From Bacteroidota bacterium (GTDB taxonomy: Bacteria > Bacteroidota > Bacteroidia > Cytophagales > Cyclobacteriaceae): a stretch of DNA of 13,358 nucleotides. The translations under genes were made by a program, and so were the position numbers. The notes beneath the pieces were generated by a model that was not told the DNA's origin, ran no database searches, and saw only the letters and a program-made list of their open reading frames with translations. This document shows positions 1-6,766 of the stretch, piece after piece (positions within the stretch are counted from its first letter, which is position 1; each line of letters opens with the position of its first letter). The DNA lies in assembly GCA_027297025.1 (NCBI GenBank), contig JAPUIM010000507.1, positions 1 through 13,358 on the forward strand. Reading direction: 5' to 3'.

Positions 1-91
1 TTGATTGGGAGCATGAATTCAGTACCATACATCCTATGGTTCCCATTCCTAAGGTGTTTACGAACTGTCTTCGGGTAAAATTATTTTTCAT
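1..91 (-). CDS. Twin-arginine lipoprotein, N-terminal fragment (runs off the window)
   Basis: The complement of positions 91-1 reads ATG followed by 30 open codons to the window edge. The peptide has a short polar start, a twin-arginine motif (TRRQFV, residues 6-11), a glycine-rich hydrophobic stretch (about 12-24) and a lipobox-like LNSC ending at Cys27. By family knowledge this is a Tat signal with a lipoprotein cleavage site, so the mature protein should be exported folded and tethered by a lipid at Cys27. Bacteroidota use such leaders on cofactor-binding or TIM-barrel oxidoreductase and isomerase-type proteins, but too little is present to name the enzyme. It lies downstream of the cold-shock gene on the same strand, beyond that gene's terminator, so it probably has its own promoter. 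The leader is A-rich with no Shine-Dalgarno. The signal is convincing; the family is unknown. Confidence 0.72.
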   Translation of the reverse strand, partial: MKNNFTRRQFVNTLGMGTIGCMVLNSCSQS

Positions 92-225
92 TGTGGAAGG
101 TTAACGTTGTTGTGATTATTTACCCTGGATCAAATTATCAAATATTTCCGGTTTATCTAAATGGGTAAAAAATAGGTGAGATTATATTTCGATGGTTTGC
201 TAGATTTAGGTTTGAAAAAATTAAA

Positions 226-259
226 CAATAAAAAAAGCCTATCAAATTTGACAGGCTTT
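226..259 (-). terminator. Intrinsic terminator of the cold-shock gene
   Basis: On the minus strand the RNA forms a 10-bp stem (positions 259-250 with 243-234, one G-U pair) around the 6-nt loop 249-244. The stem runs straight into a U-rich tract of seven U, then AUUG. It lies 29 bases past the stop codon of the cold-shock gene, so that gene is probably a monocistronic unit. Confidence 0.88.
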
Positions 260-287
260 CGGTTGCAAAAAAGTTAAAGAGTATATA

Positions 288-479
288 TTAAATTACTTTG
301 ACATTTACTGCGTTCAATCCTTTTTTACCTTCCTTTAGCTCAAATTCTACACTGTCACCTTCACGAATTTCATCAATTAATCCTGAAACGTGTACAAAAT
401 GATCCTTGTTTGAGCCTTCTTCGCTAATGAATCCAAATCCTTTAGATTCATTGAAGAATTTTACTGTTCCTTCATTCAT
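288..479 (-). CDS. Cold-shock domain protein (CspA family)
   Basis: A single cold-shock domain of 63 residues, the usual length for bacterial Csp proteins (about 65-70). Both nucleic-acid-binding motifs are present: RNP1 as KGFGFI (residues 13-18) and RNP2 as HFVHV (27-31), preceded by the typical GTVKFFN start. Proteins of this family are cytoplasmic five-stranded beta-barrels that bind single-stranded RNA or DNA and act as RNA chaperones, often induced by cold or in stationary phase. The gene stands alone, with a clear -7 promoter element just upstream and a strong terminator just downstream. That suits a short, abundant transcript. The roughly 25-nt predicted leader is much shorter than the long thermosensor leader of E. 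coli cspA, so that control mechanism is not evident here. Which Csp paralogue this is cannot be told. Confidence 0.95.
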   Translation of the reverse strand: MNEGTVKFFNESKGFGFISEEGSNKDHFVHVSGLIDEIREGDSVEFELKEGKKGLNAVNVKVI

Positions 480-508
480 TTGTTTAATGTTTTAAAAAAA
501 ATAAAGCG

Positions 509-538
509 CAAAGATAGTCTTAAATCAATTATCCAAAA
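509..538 (-). promoter_or_regulatory. Bacteroidota-type promoter of the cold-shock gene
   Basis: The minus strand carries TATCTTTG (positions 516-509), an exact match to the TAnnTTTG -7 element used by the Bacteroidota primary sigma factor. A TTTTG -33-like element lies at 538-534, 17 bases upstream. Transcription would begin near 502-505, giving a leader of about 25 nt before the ATG at 479. Confidence 0.8.
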
Positions 539-742
539 GTTTTTTGCGAATTAATTTTATTTTTGAGCAGAACATTCTTTAGATGAGCAGAGAAAAGTTG
601 AATAGTCTTGTCATCTTTTTCCTGGCTGCCCGGATGAGAACCGTTATGAAATGGATATGGTTCCTGGAAATTGGGGATTTATACACTGAGTCCTTGCTCT
701 AAATAAAAATTGTGTAATGAACTGGAGTTTGCCCTGGTACTT

Positions 743-1903
743 CTACTCGGTCCAGCTCATGTGATAGTTGGGGTCAAGATATTGGAGGGCCTCTTCAGTG
801 AGGAATAACGGCCTAAAAGTATCCAACATCACTGCCAACTCTTTGGTTTCTTTGGCTCCCAGGCTTTTTTCTACTGTACCCGGGTGAGGACCATGAGGAA
901 TGCCTCCGGGGTGCAGGGTGAAAGATCCCCGCGAGATGCCCTTGCGGCTCATGAAATTGCCATCCACATAATACAGCACTTCGTCGGAGTCGATGTTGGA
1001 ATGGTTGTAGGGGGTGGGGATGGCTTTAGGGTGATAATCAAATAACCGGGGTACGAAGGAGCAGATCACAAAATTGTGGGCCTGGAACATCTGGTGTACC
1101 GGCGGCGGTTGGTGCACCCGCCCGGTGATGGGTTCGAAATCGTGTATGGAGATGGCATAGGGGTATAAAAATCCGTCCCAGCCCACCAGGTCAAAGGGAC
1201 TCTGGTCGTACAGATAGTGGTAGAGGTGGTCAGCCTTTTTGATCTTCATCAAATATTCTCCCTTTTGGTCTTCCGTTATCATTTCCTGGGGAGGACGAAT
1301 GTCGCGCTCGCAGTAGGGCGAATGCTCCAGCAGCTGGCCCAGCTCATTGCGGTAACGTTTCACCGTTTCCACTGGGTTGGCCGATTCGATGATCATTATT
1401 TTCACCGGTCCGTCATCCAATTCCAGTTTGTAAATGGTGGTGCGGGGTATTACCACGTAATCACCCTGCTCGATGCGCAGTTTTCCAAACTGACTTAACA
1501 AATAACCACTACCATCATGGATGAACAATATTTCATCGGCTTCGGCATTTTTGTAAAAATAATCCATGGTCCTGCTTGTAGGACAGCAAATGGCCAGGGA
1601 TACATCGTTGTTTTTTAACAATACCTTGCGGGCGCCCAGGAAATCCTCACCGGTCTCAGTAACCTGGGAGGTGTCCAGATGGGTTTGCTTCAAGGGATAA
1701 TCTTTGGCCAAGGGTGAGCGATAGGGTTCCGGATCCCCCAGGTCCTTGATCCGGGTGGGTGGGTGGATGTGGTACAAATTGGAATAAATGCCGGAAAATC
1801 CTTTGGAACTCACCAGCTCTTCGGCATACAAGGAGCCGTCGGGCTGCCGGAATTGGGTGTGTCGTTTGGGGGGTATTTTCCCCAGTTTGTAGTAATAGGC
1901 CAT
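743..1903 (-). CDS. hmgA: Homogentisate 1,2-dioxygenase
   Basis: The enzyme opens the aromatic ring of homogentisate with O2 to give maleylacetoacetate, the central step of tyrosine and phenylalanine breakdown; it is cytosolic and uses Fe(II). The 386-residue protein is a double cupin. The C-terminal half has the conserved run VHQMFQAHNFVICSFVPR (about 269-286), HSNIDSDE (301-308) and LHPGGIPHGP (330-339). By analogy with the human enzyme (His335, Glu341, His371), the iron ligands are probably His301, Glu308 and His337. The spacing from the first His to the Glu is one residue longer than in the human protein. It is the short bacterial form, against about 440 residues in animals and pseudomonads. 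The start lies one base after the protease stop, so the two genes are probably co-transcribed. No other tyrosine-catabolic gene (4-hydroxyphenylpyruvate dioxygenase, fumarylacetoacetase) lies in the window. Family assignment is firm; the ligand numbering is inferred. Confidence 0.92.
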   Translation of the reverse strand: MAYYYKLGKIPPKRHTQFRQPDGSLYAEELVSSKGFSGIYSNLYHIHPPTRIKDLGDPEPYRSPLAKDYPLKQTHLDTSQVTETGEDFLGARKVLLKNNDVSLAICCPTSRTMDYFYKNAEADEILFIHDGSGYLLSQFGKLRIEQGDYVVIPRTTIYKLELDDGPVKIMIIESANPVETVKRYRNELGQLLEHSPYCERDIRPPQEMITEDQKGEYLMKIKKADHLYHYLYDQSPFDLVGWDGFLYPYAISIHDFEPITGRVHQPPPVHQMFQAHNFVICSFVPRLFDYHPKAIPTPYNHSNIDSDEVLYYVDGNFMSRKGISRGSFTLHPGGIPHGPHPGTVEKSLGAKETKELAVMLDTFRPLFLTEEALQYLDPNYHMSWTE

Positions 1904-1904
1904 A

Positions 1905-3533
1905 TTATTTTTGGGCGATCAGGTCTTCTGCCCGGTCAAATAGTTTCAAAGCTTCCATAAACACCTCATTGGTTTGGTTGAAAATAGGATAGAATCCCTT
2001 ATTGTCCCATACCCTGCGGGCAATCTGGGCTTTTAGGTGTATTTTGATCAACTCTTTGCCACCGTTAAATTCCCCCATATTAAAGGGGACATCCACACCT
2101 TTAGCGGTGGCTACTAACTCTTGCAACATTTCATCACTTACTTCAAAATTTTCCCGATAGTCTTTATAGTCCATTTTTTCCAATTCCGTCTTTTGCTTTT
2201 GATAATAGTTTAAAGTGTACTCACCAATGGCGTTGCTGGTAAACAGCCGGTTCAAATAGCGGGGATTGGAGCCGGTATCGACGGCCACAAAAACATCGGG
2301 AATGATGCCTCCCCCTCCATACACCAGGCGTCCACCAGAAGTCTTGAATTGTTTAGATTCATCTACTTTTATACTGTCTGAATAAAACAACTCGCCGTTT
2401 CCATAGCGGTTATAAACCCCGCTGTGGTAGTCCTCGGTCCCGTTTTCATAGGGTTTTTGGATTGAACGGCCACTGGGAATGTAATAGCGGGAAACCGTCA
2501 ACCGCAATCCCGAACCATCGATCAAGGCGATTTGCCGTTGTACCAGTCCCTTCCCAAATGACCGCCGTCCCACGATCAGCGCCCGGTCATTATCCTGCAG
2601 CGCTCCTGAAACGATCTCAGAAGCTGAGGCGCTGCCTTGGTCTATCAACACTATCACCGGTTTTTCTTCAAAAATGCCTTCCCGGTGGGCCCGGGCTTCG
2701 GAGTCGTTGCGGGTCTCTTTTCCTTTGGTGTAAACGATCATGTCATTGCCCGGCAATAATTCGTCAACCACGTCGATGGCCCGGTCCATATAACCGCCGG
2801 GATTGCCTTGCAAATCCAGGATCAATTTTTCCATTCCTTGTTCCTTTAAATTGGACAGGGCTTCTTTGAATTCGTCATAGGTGGTTGTGGAAAAACGGCT
2901 GATCTTGATATATCCGATCTCCTCATCTACCATGTAATGCACGTCTACCGAATATTGAGGGATCTTATCCCTTATGATGGTGAAAGTCAACAATTCCTCT
3001 TCATACTTTCTTTTGATCTCCACTGTAACTTCTGATCCCTTGGGTCCACGTAACCGCTTGAAAACCCCGCGGTTTTTAATGCCTACACCGGCTACATTTT
3101 CTCCTTCTACCGTTATGATCTTATCTCCGGTTTGAAGTCCCACTTTTTCCGAGGGCCCTCCACTCAAGGGAGCTATTACATAGATGGTGTCCTTTATGAT
3201 GGAAAACTCGATGCCTATTCCATCAAACGCCCCCTCCAATTCACTACGGGTAAGTTCCATTTCTTCTTTGGGTATGTATACTGAATGCGGATCCAGTTTT
3301 TCCAGCATCTCTACGATGGCCTCTTCCACCAAATTATCAGTGTCCACATCGTCCACATAGTCCTTATCAACGAAGGTGATTATCTCACGGAATTTGATGA
3401 GTGTGCTCAACAAGGCATTGCTGGGAGTTTTAGGATCGGCCATGGAAGCCCCTATAAAGATACCTGCGGCAATAGCCACCGCCAGTAGAAAGGGAAGGCG
3501 GACTGAATATTTGGAGTTATGAATGTTTTTCAC
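1905..3533 (-). CDS. S41-family carboxy-terminal processing protease
   Basis: A 542-residue serine protease of the CtpA/Prc group, which cuts proteins near their C-termini in the periplasm. The start is GTG; the first internal Met is residue 31, after the hydrophobic segment, so the GTG is required. Residues about 12-30 form a signal peptide or N-terminal anchor. A tail-binding helical region follows, then a PDZ domain (about 98-185, with VGLQTGDKIITVEG) that recognises C-terminal tails. The protease core includes LILDLQGNPGGYM (237-249), the catalytic serine Ser303 in GSASASE and the general base Lys328 in SFGKG, with Gln332 completing the Ser-Lys-Gln arrangement. The 25-residue Ser-Lys spacing matches CtpB and plant D1 protease. 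A C-terminal extension of about 130 residues is common in Bacteroidota members. It is followed after one base by hmgA; a functional link between the two is not obvious. Confidence 0.93.
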   Translation of the reverse strand: MKNIHNSKYSVRLPFLLAVAIAAGIFIGASMADPKTPSNALLSTLIKFREIITFVDKDYVDDVDTDNLVEEAIVEMLEKLDPHSVYIPKEEMELTRSELEGAFDGIGIEFSIIKDTIYVIAPLSGGPSEKVGLQTGDKIITVEGENVAGVGIKNRGVFKRLRGPKGSEVTVEIKRKYEEELLTFTIIRDKIPQYSVDVHYMVDEEIGYIKISRFSTTTYDEFKEALSNLKEQGMEKLILDLQGNPGGYMDRAIDVVDELLPGNDMIVYTKGKETRNDSEARAHREGIFEEKPVIVLIDQGSASASEIVSGALQDNDRALIVGRRSFGKGLVQRQIALIDGSGLRLTVSRYYIPSGRSIQKPYENGTEDYHSGVYNRYGNGELFYSDSIKVDESKQFKTSGGRLVYGGGGIIPDVFVAVDTGSNPRYLNRLFTSNAIGEYTLNYYQKQKTELEKMDYKDYRENFEVSDEMLQELVATAKGVDVPFNMGEFNGGKELIKIHLKAQIARRVWDNKGFYPIFNQTNEVFMEALKLFDRAEDLIAQK

Positions 3534-3547
3534 TTTTCTATCATTAG

Positions 3548-3555
3548 CAAATAAA
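3548..3555 (-). promoter_or_regulatory. Possible -7 element of the protease/hmgA operon
   Basis: The minus strand reads TTTATTTG here, one mismatch from TAnnTTTG. It would start transcription about 10 bases before the protease GTG at 3533. No convincing -33 TTG is seen at the right distance. A second near match, TATCTTTT at 3605-3598, is an alternative. Confidence 0.35.
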
Positions 3556-3785
3556 AATTTGCATGGCCGTAACCCATGCTGAATTCATCCGGTTTAAAAA
3601 AGATAAGTCTCTAAAAATACATTAAATCTGTAATTTAAATAAATCGACGAACATAAAATTGTCCCGGGTTTTATAATAACGGTCAAGCCCATGGATGGTT
3701 GGGGTCAGTAAATATTCAGCTTCATAAATGATGGTATATCAGAATTGAACATATTAATTTATTTAGATCGTAGAAGGATAAGGGT

Positions 3786-3830
3786 TGAATGGTGGGAGAA
3801 TTTTGGCAACCGGGGAAACGCAACCATTCA
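3786..3830. repeat. 8-bp inverted repeat upstream of the hemerythrin operon promoter
   Basis: TGAATGGT (3786-3793) and its exact complement ACCATTCA (3823-3830) flank 29 bases, ending ten bases before the -7 element at 3840. Spaced arms upstream of a promoter could bind a dimeric regulator, but 8-bp arms can arise by chance, and no regulator gene is adjacent. Confidence 0.3.
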
Positions 3831-3839
3831 TTAATTCCC

Positions 3840-3847
3840 TATATTTG
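3840..3847 (+). promoter_or_regulatory. -7 promoter element of the hemerythrin-ruvX-def operon
   Basis: TATATTTG is an exact TAnnTTTG match. Transcription should begin near 3851-3853, leaving about 8 or 17 bases before the ATG codons at 3860 and 3869. No clear -33 TTG is seen, so the element may need an activator or be weak. It decides the start of the next gene: any codon upstream of about 3851 would not be in the message. Confidence 0.65.
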
Positions 3848-3868
3848 CAGCTGTTTGTAATGGGCAAT

Positions 3869-4618
3869 ATGGACATCACCAGACAAAAAAAGATCAATGA
3901 ATTGGTTAATGAGAATTACGTGAATGCCTCAGTGCTTCACTATTTCGGTATCAAATTTTACCAGTATTCGGAAAAAACCCTGGAACAGGTTTGCCAGGAA
4001 AGAGGTTTAAACCAGCAGCAGTTGATTTCCAACCTGGAATCGGTGGGTGGCAAAACCAGTGATCACAAACTATTATTGACGGCTTTTCCGGTGGATATCA
4101 TCATTGAATACCTGAAGCACATGCACTTTATTTTTATCAAACAACGCATGCCTTACATTGCCGATCTGATCTCCCATGCTGATGATAACACTTCCTACCA
4201 GAATGTCATCAAGGATTTGAGGTTTGTATTTCCACTGTTTGTGGAGGATTATATCCACCATATCTATGACGAAGAGGATACCTTGTTTTCTTATACCATG
4301 TTGTTGCATAATGCCTTGGATGGCCACTATAATCCTTCACAGCTTTATAGTGCTTGGGAGAAACATAACATTCAGGAGTACGCCGTGGCACATGATGCCC
4401 ATAATGATGAAATGACCGGAATACGCAACATTACTGACAACTATAAAAGTAAAAATTCAGATCCACTACACATTAAGGTGTTGTATTCAGAATTACAGTC
4501 TTTTGAAGGGGAATTGATCACCCATGCCCGGGTGGAAAATGTACTATTATTTCCCAAAGCTTTGATGTTGGAAAAAGAAGTCAAGCAGTTGGTGCATGAC
4601 CATGTGAAGTTGAATTAG
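3869..4618 (+). CDS. Hemerythrin-fold protein with degenerate ScdA/RIC-like N-terminus
   Basis: A 249-residue protein in two parts. Residues about 12-58 resemble the ScdA_N (DUF542) domain of iron-sulfur repair proteins of the RIC/YtfE/ScdA type, but the usual Cys-Cys pair is replaced (GIKFYQYSEKTLEQ). Residues about 75-235 form a four-helix hemerythrin-like domain. Candidate di-iron ligands are His84/His86, the HxxxE motif His131-Glu135, His175/His178 and the second HxxxE motif His219-Glu223, ending in LLFP. RIC proteins help rebuild iron-sulfur centres after nitrosative or oxidative damage; that role is only an inference here. The start at 3869 was chosen because the -7 element at 3840-3847 excludes the in-frame TTG at 3785; the ATG at 3860 is nearly as likely. 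It heads an operon, four bases before ruvX. No nitrosative-stress regulator or target gene is adjacent. Confidence 0.78.
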   Translation: MDITRQKKINELVNENYVNASVLHYFGIKFYQYSEKTLEQVCQERGLNQQQLISNLESVGGKTSDHKLLLTAFPVDIIIEYLKHMHFIFIKQRMPYIADLISHADDNTSYQNVIKDLRFVFPLFVEDYIHHIYDEEDTLFSYTMLLHNALDGHYNPSQLYSAWEKHNIQEYAVAHDAHNDEMTGIRNITDNYKSKNSDPLHIKVLYSELQSFEGELITHARVENVLLFPKALMLEKEVKQLVHDHVKLN

Positions 4619-4622
4619 TGTA

Positions 4623-5042
4623 ATGGCCAGATTGATCGCAATTGATTACGGATTGAAAAGAGTGGGTTTGGCTATTGCCGATCCGCTTAAAATAATTGCC
4701 TCCCCCTATCAGACGGTCTCTACCCCGGAATTGGAAGATTTTCTATTAAGCTTTGATCAAAAAGAAGTCATTGAAGCATTTGTGGTGGGCATGCCTAAAA
4801 ACCTTAAGAATGAAAGTACACAGGCCACAGAAATGGTGGAGAATTTTGTAAAACAATTAAAAACAAAATTTCCCGAAATACCTGTCCATCTTGTGGATGA
4901 GCGGTTTACCTCCAAAATGGCAGCTGATGCCATGATTGCAGGCGGGGCCAAAAAGAAAGACCGAAGAATAAAAGAAAATGTGGATAAAATTAGTGCGGCT
5001 ATTATCTTGCAGTCTTTTTTAGATTTTAAAGTGTCAACATGA
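4623..5042 (+). CDS. ruvX: RuvX/YqgF-family pre-16S rRNA nuclease (putative Holliday junction resolvase)
   Basis: A 139-residue RNase H-fold protein of normal length for the family. In E. coli the homologue YqgF acts in 16S rRNA 5' maturation; it has also been proposed as a Holliday junction resolvase. The RNase H-like acidic residues are visible: Asp8 in the opening IDYGLKRVG, Glu93 in VDERFTS (or Asp92) and Asp121 in KENVDKISAA. The FVVGMPKNL motif (53-61) is also typical. The ATG follows the hemerythrin stop by four bases, and its TGA stop overlaps the deformylase ATG in the arrangement ATGA. Translational coupling is therefore likely. A RuvX-deformylase pair fits a translation and ribosome-related operon. 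Confidence 0.93.
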   Translation: MARLIAIDYGLKRVGLAIADPLKIIASPYQTVSTPELEDFLLSFDQKEVIEAFVVGMPKNLKNESTQATEMVENFVKQLKTKFPEIPVHLVDERFTSKMAADAMIAGGAKKKDRRIKENVDKISAAIILQSFLDFKVST

Positions 5043-5593
5043 TCTATCCAATAGTAATGTATGGCGATCCGGTGCTGAAACGAAAAGCCCGGGAAATTGA
5101 ACATGGCTCACCGGAAGTGGTGGAGTTGGCCCGGGATCTGTTTGAAACCATGGAAGAGGCCAGTGGCATTGGCTTGGCTGCTCCCCAGATCGGAAAGAGC
5201 CTGCGCATGTTTGTGGTCAATGGTGCTCCCTTGGAAGATGAGGAAATGCTGGACTTTCATGGGGTATTCATAAACCCACAAATTGTAAATGAATTTGGTG
5301 ATCCCTGGATGTTTGAGGAGGGTTGTCTCAGCATACCCGATATCCGGGAAGATATCAGCCGCATTGAAAAGATCAAAATTGAGTACTATGATGAGAATTG
5401 GGTGAAACAGCAAGAGGAATTTGTGGGCATGAAAGCCCGGATCATTCAACATGAGTACGATCATCTGGAAGGAATTCTTTTCACTGATTATCTTTCTGCT
5501 TTCAAAAAGCGCCTTTTGAAAGGAAAACTTACCAACATCAGTAAGGGTAAGGTGGAAGCCAAATACAAGATCAAGGCGCCATTGATGAAATAA
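5039..5593 (+). CDS. def: Peptide deformylase
   Basis: It removes the formyl group from the N-terminal formyl-methionine of nascent proteins at the ribosome exit; it is a cytosolic, essential metal hydrolase, usually Fe(II). All three family motifs are present: motif 1 GIGLAAPQ (43-50), motif 2 EGCLS with the metal ligand Cys96, and motif 3 QHEYDH with ligands His138 and His142 and catalytic Glu139. The 184-residue length is normal for a type-1 bacterial enzyme, with a short basic C-terminal tail (KRLLKGKL and beyond) like other Bacteroidota members. The start overlaps the ruvX stop by four bases. Twenty-seven bases separate it from the aminotransferase, with no terminator between, so the message probably continues. 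Confidence 0.96.
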   Translation: MIYPIVMYGDPVLKRKAREIEHGSPEVVELARDLFETMEEASGIGLAAPQIGKSLRMFVVNGAPLEDEEMLDFHGVFINPQIVNEFGDPWMFEEGCLSIPDIREDISRIEKIKIEYYDENWVKQQEEFVGMKARIIQHEYDHLEGILFTDYLSAFKKRLLKGKLTNISKGKVEAKYKIKAPLMK

Positions 5594-5620
5594 ACATTTT
5601 CTGTTTTAATCCTTACAATC

Positions 5621-6766
5621 ATGCTCGGAATCAATTCCAAATTACCTCATACCGGCACCACTATTTTTACCGTAATGTCAAAAATGGCGTCGGATCATCA
5701 AGCCATCAATCTCTCTCAGGGATTTCCCGACTTCAAGGTTTCCTCGGATTTGATCTCATTGGTTAACCGCTACATGCAAATGGGGATGAACCAATACGCG
5801 CCCATGGAGGGGGAGCCGGAGTTGAGAAAGCAGTTAGGGCAGAAGATCAAACGGCTATACCACTGTGAGGTAGACCCCGATACTCAAATCACTATTACCG
5901 CCGGAGCCACAGAAGCGGTGTTTTCCGCTGTCAGCGCTATCGTCAACCCCGGAGATGAAGTGATCATTTTTGAACCTGCTTATGATTGTTATGTTCCTGC
6001 GGTACATCTAAACCAAGGGGTACCGGTGCCCATTCCCTTGGAATTGCCTGATTTTGAGATCAACTGGGATCTGGTAAAACAAAAGATCAGTGCCAAAACA
6101 AAATTGATCATTATCAATAGCCCTAACAATCCCTCCGGGGCGGTATTTTCTGCCAACGATCTAAGGCAACTGGCCGACCTGGTCCGGAATACCGATATAT
6201 TGATCCTTAGTGACGAAGTATACGAACACATTATTTTCGATGGGGAAAGTCATCAAAGTATATTATTGCATCAGGAGTTGATGGAAAGAAGTATGGCAGT
6301 TTATTCTTTTGGAAAAGTATTCCACGCCACCGGATGGAAAGTGGGCTACTGCATAGCTCCCGCCTGGCTTACCAAAGAGATACGGAAAGTGCATCAGTTC
6401 ATCACTTTTAGTGTAAATACACCCACCCAGTTCGCCTTGGCCCAGTACCTTAAGGACCACAACAATTATGAAGAATTGGCCATATTTTATCAAAAGAAAA
6501 GAGACCTGTTCCTGGATTTGATGAAAGGGTCCAGGTTTGTACCATTGAAATCTGCTGGCACTTATTTTCAGCTGTTTTCTTACCGTGATATTTCCGATAA
6601 ACCCGATCTTGAGATGGCGGAACATTTGACCAAAAAGGTGGGAGTGGCCTCCATTCCTATTTCCGTGTTTTATTCCAATAAACAGGATGACCATATTTTA
6701 AGGTTTTGTTTTGCAAAAAGCGATGATACCCTGAAGTCGGCAGCCGAAATATTATGCAAAGTTTAG
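5621..6766 (+). CDS. Class I/II aminotransferase, methionine aminotransferase type (YbdL-like)
   Basis: A 381-residue fold-type I PLP enzyme. Key residues: the PLP-binding lysine Lys232 in SFGKVFHATGWKVGY, Asn170 in NSPNNPSG, Asp198 and Tyr201 in SDEVYEH, and the carboxylate-binding Arg361 in LRFCFAK. The sequence most resembles YbdL and the kynurenine/glutamine transaminase group, which prefer methionine, phenylalanine and other large neutral amino acids and often use glutamine as amino donor or methylthio-oxobutyrate as acceptor. The next gene, overlapping by 13 bases, is an omega-amidase-type nitrilase. That pairing is known as the glutamine transaminase-omega-amidase route, which makes transamination effectively irreversible and serves methionine salvage. 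The exact substrate cannot be read from the sequence; a broad-range aromatic or kynurenine aminotransferase is the alternative. Confidence 0.87.
   Translation: MLGINSKLPHTGTTIFTVMSKMASDHQAINLSQGFPDFKVSSDLISLVNRYMQMGMNQYAPMEGEPELRKQLGQKIKRLYHCEVDPDTQITITAGATEAVFSAVSAIVNPGDEVIIFEPAYDCYVPAVHLNQGVPVPIPLELPDFEINWDLVKQKISAKTKLIIINSPNNPSGAVFSANDLRQLADLVRNTDILILSDEVYEHIIFDGESHQSILLHQELMERSMAVYSFGKVFHATGWKVGYCIAPAWLTKEIRKVHQFITFSVNTPTQFALAQYLKDHNNYEELAIFYQKKRDLFLDLMKGSRFVPLKSAGTYFQLFSYRDISDKPDLEMAEHLTKKVGVASIPISVFYSNKQDDHILRFCFAKSDDTLKSAAEILCKV

Larger units (their letters stand above)
3534..3868. other. Divergent intergenic region with promoters in both directions
   Basis: This AT-rich 335-base stretch separates the leftward protease gene from the rightward hemerythrin operon. 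I found no convincing gene in it. An open frame running in from a TTG at 3785 joins the hemerythrin gene, but the promoter element at 3840-3847 lies inside it, so that extension is probably not translated. The region holds a perfect -7 element for the rightward operon, a weaker one for the protease and an 8-bp inverted repeat. No RNA gene or terminator was recognised. Confidence 0.6.

Noticed and set aside
1..104. Plus-strand frame ending at TAA 102-104, possibly the tail of a gene
   Set aside because: It lies opposite the minus-strand signal-peptide frame, which has a coherent twin-arginine and lipobox pattern; the plus-strand peptide is unrecognised.
626..720. Small open frames on both strands between the cold-shock gene and hmgA (for example a plus-strand ATG near 632, and a 41-codon minus-strand frame)
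   Set aside because: Under 45 codons, no recognisable motif, no promoter or conserved pattern; I see nothing I can support in this stretch.
2462..2869. 135-codon plus-strand frame inside the protease gene
   Set aside because: It is opposite the conserved catalytic region of the S41 protease and is explained as an antisense shadow.
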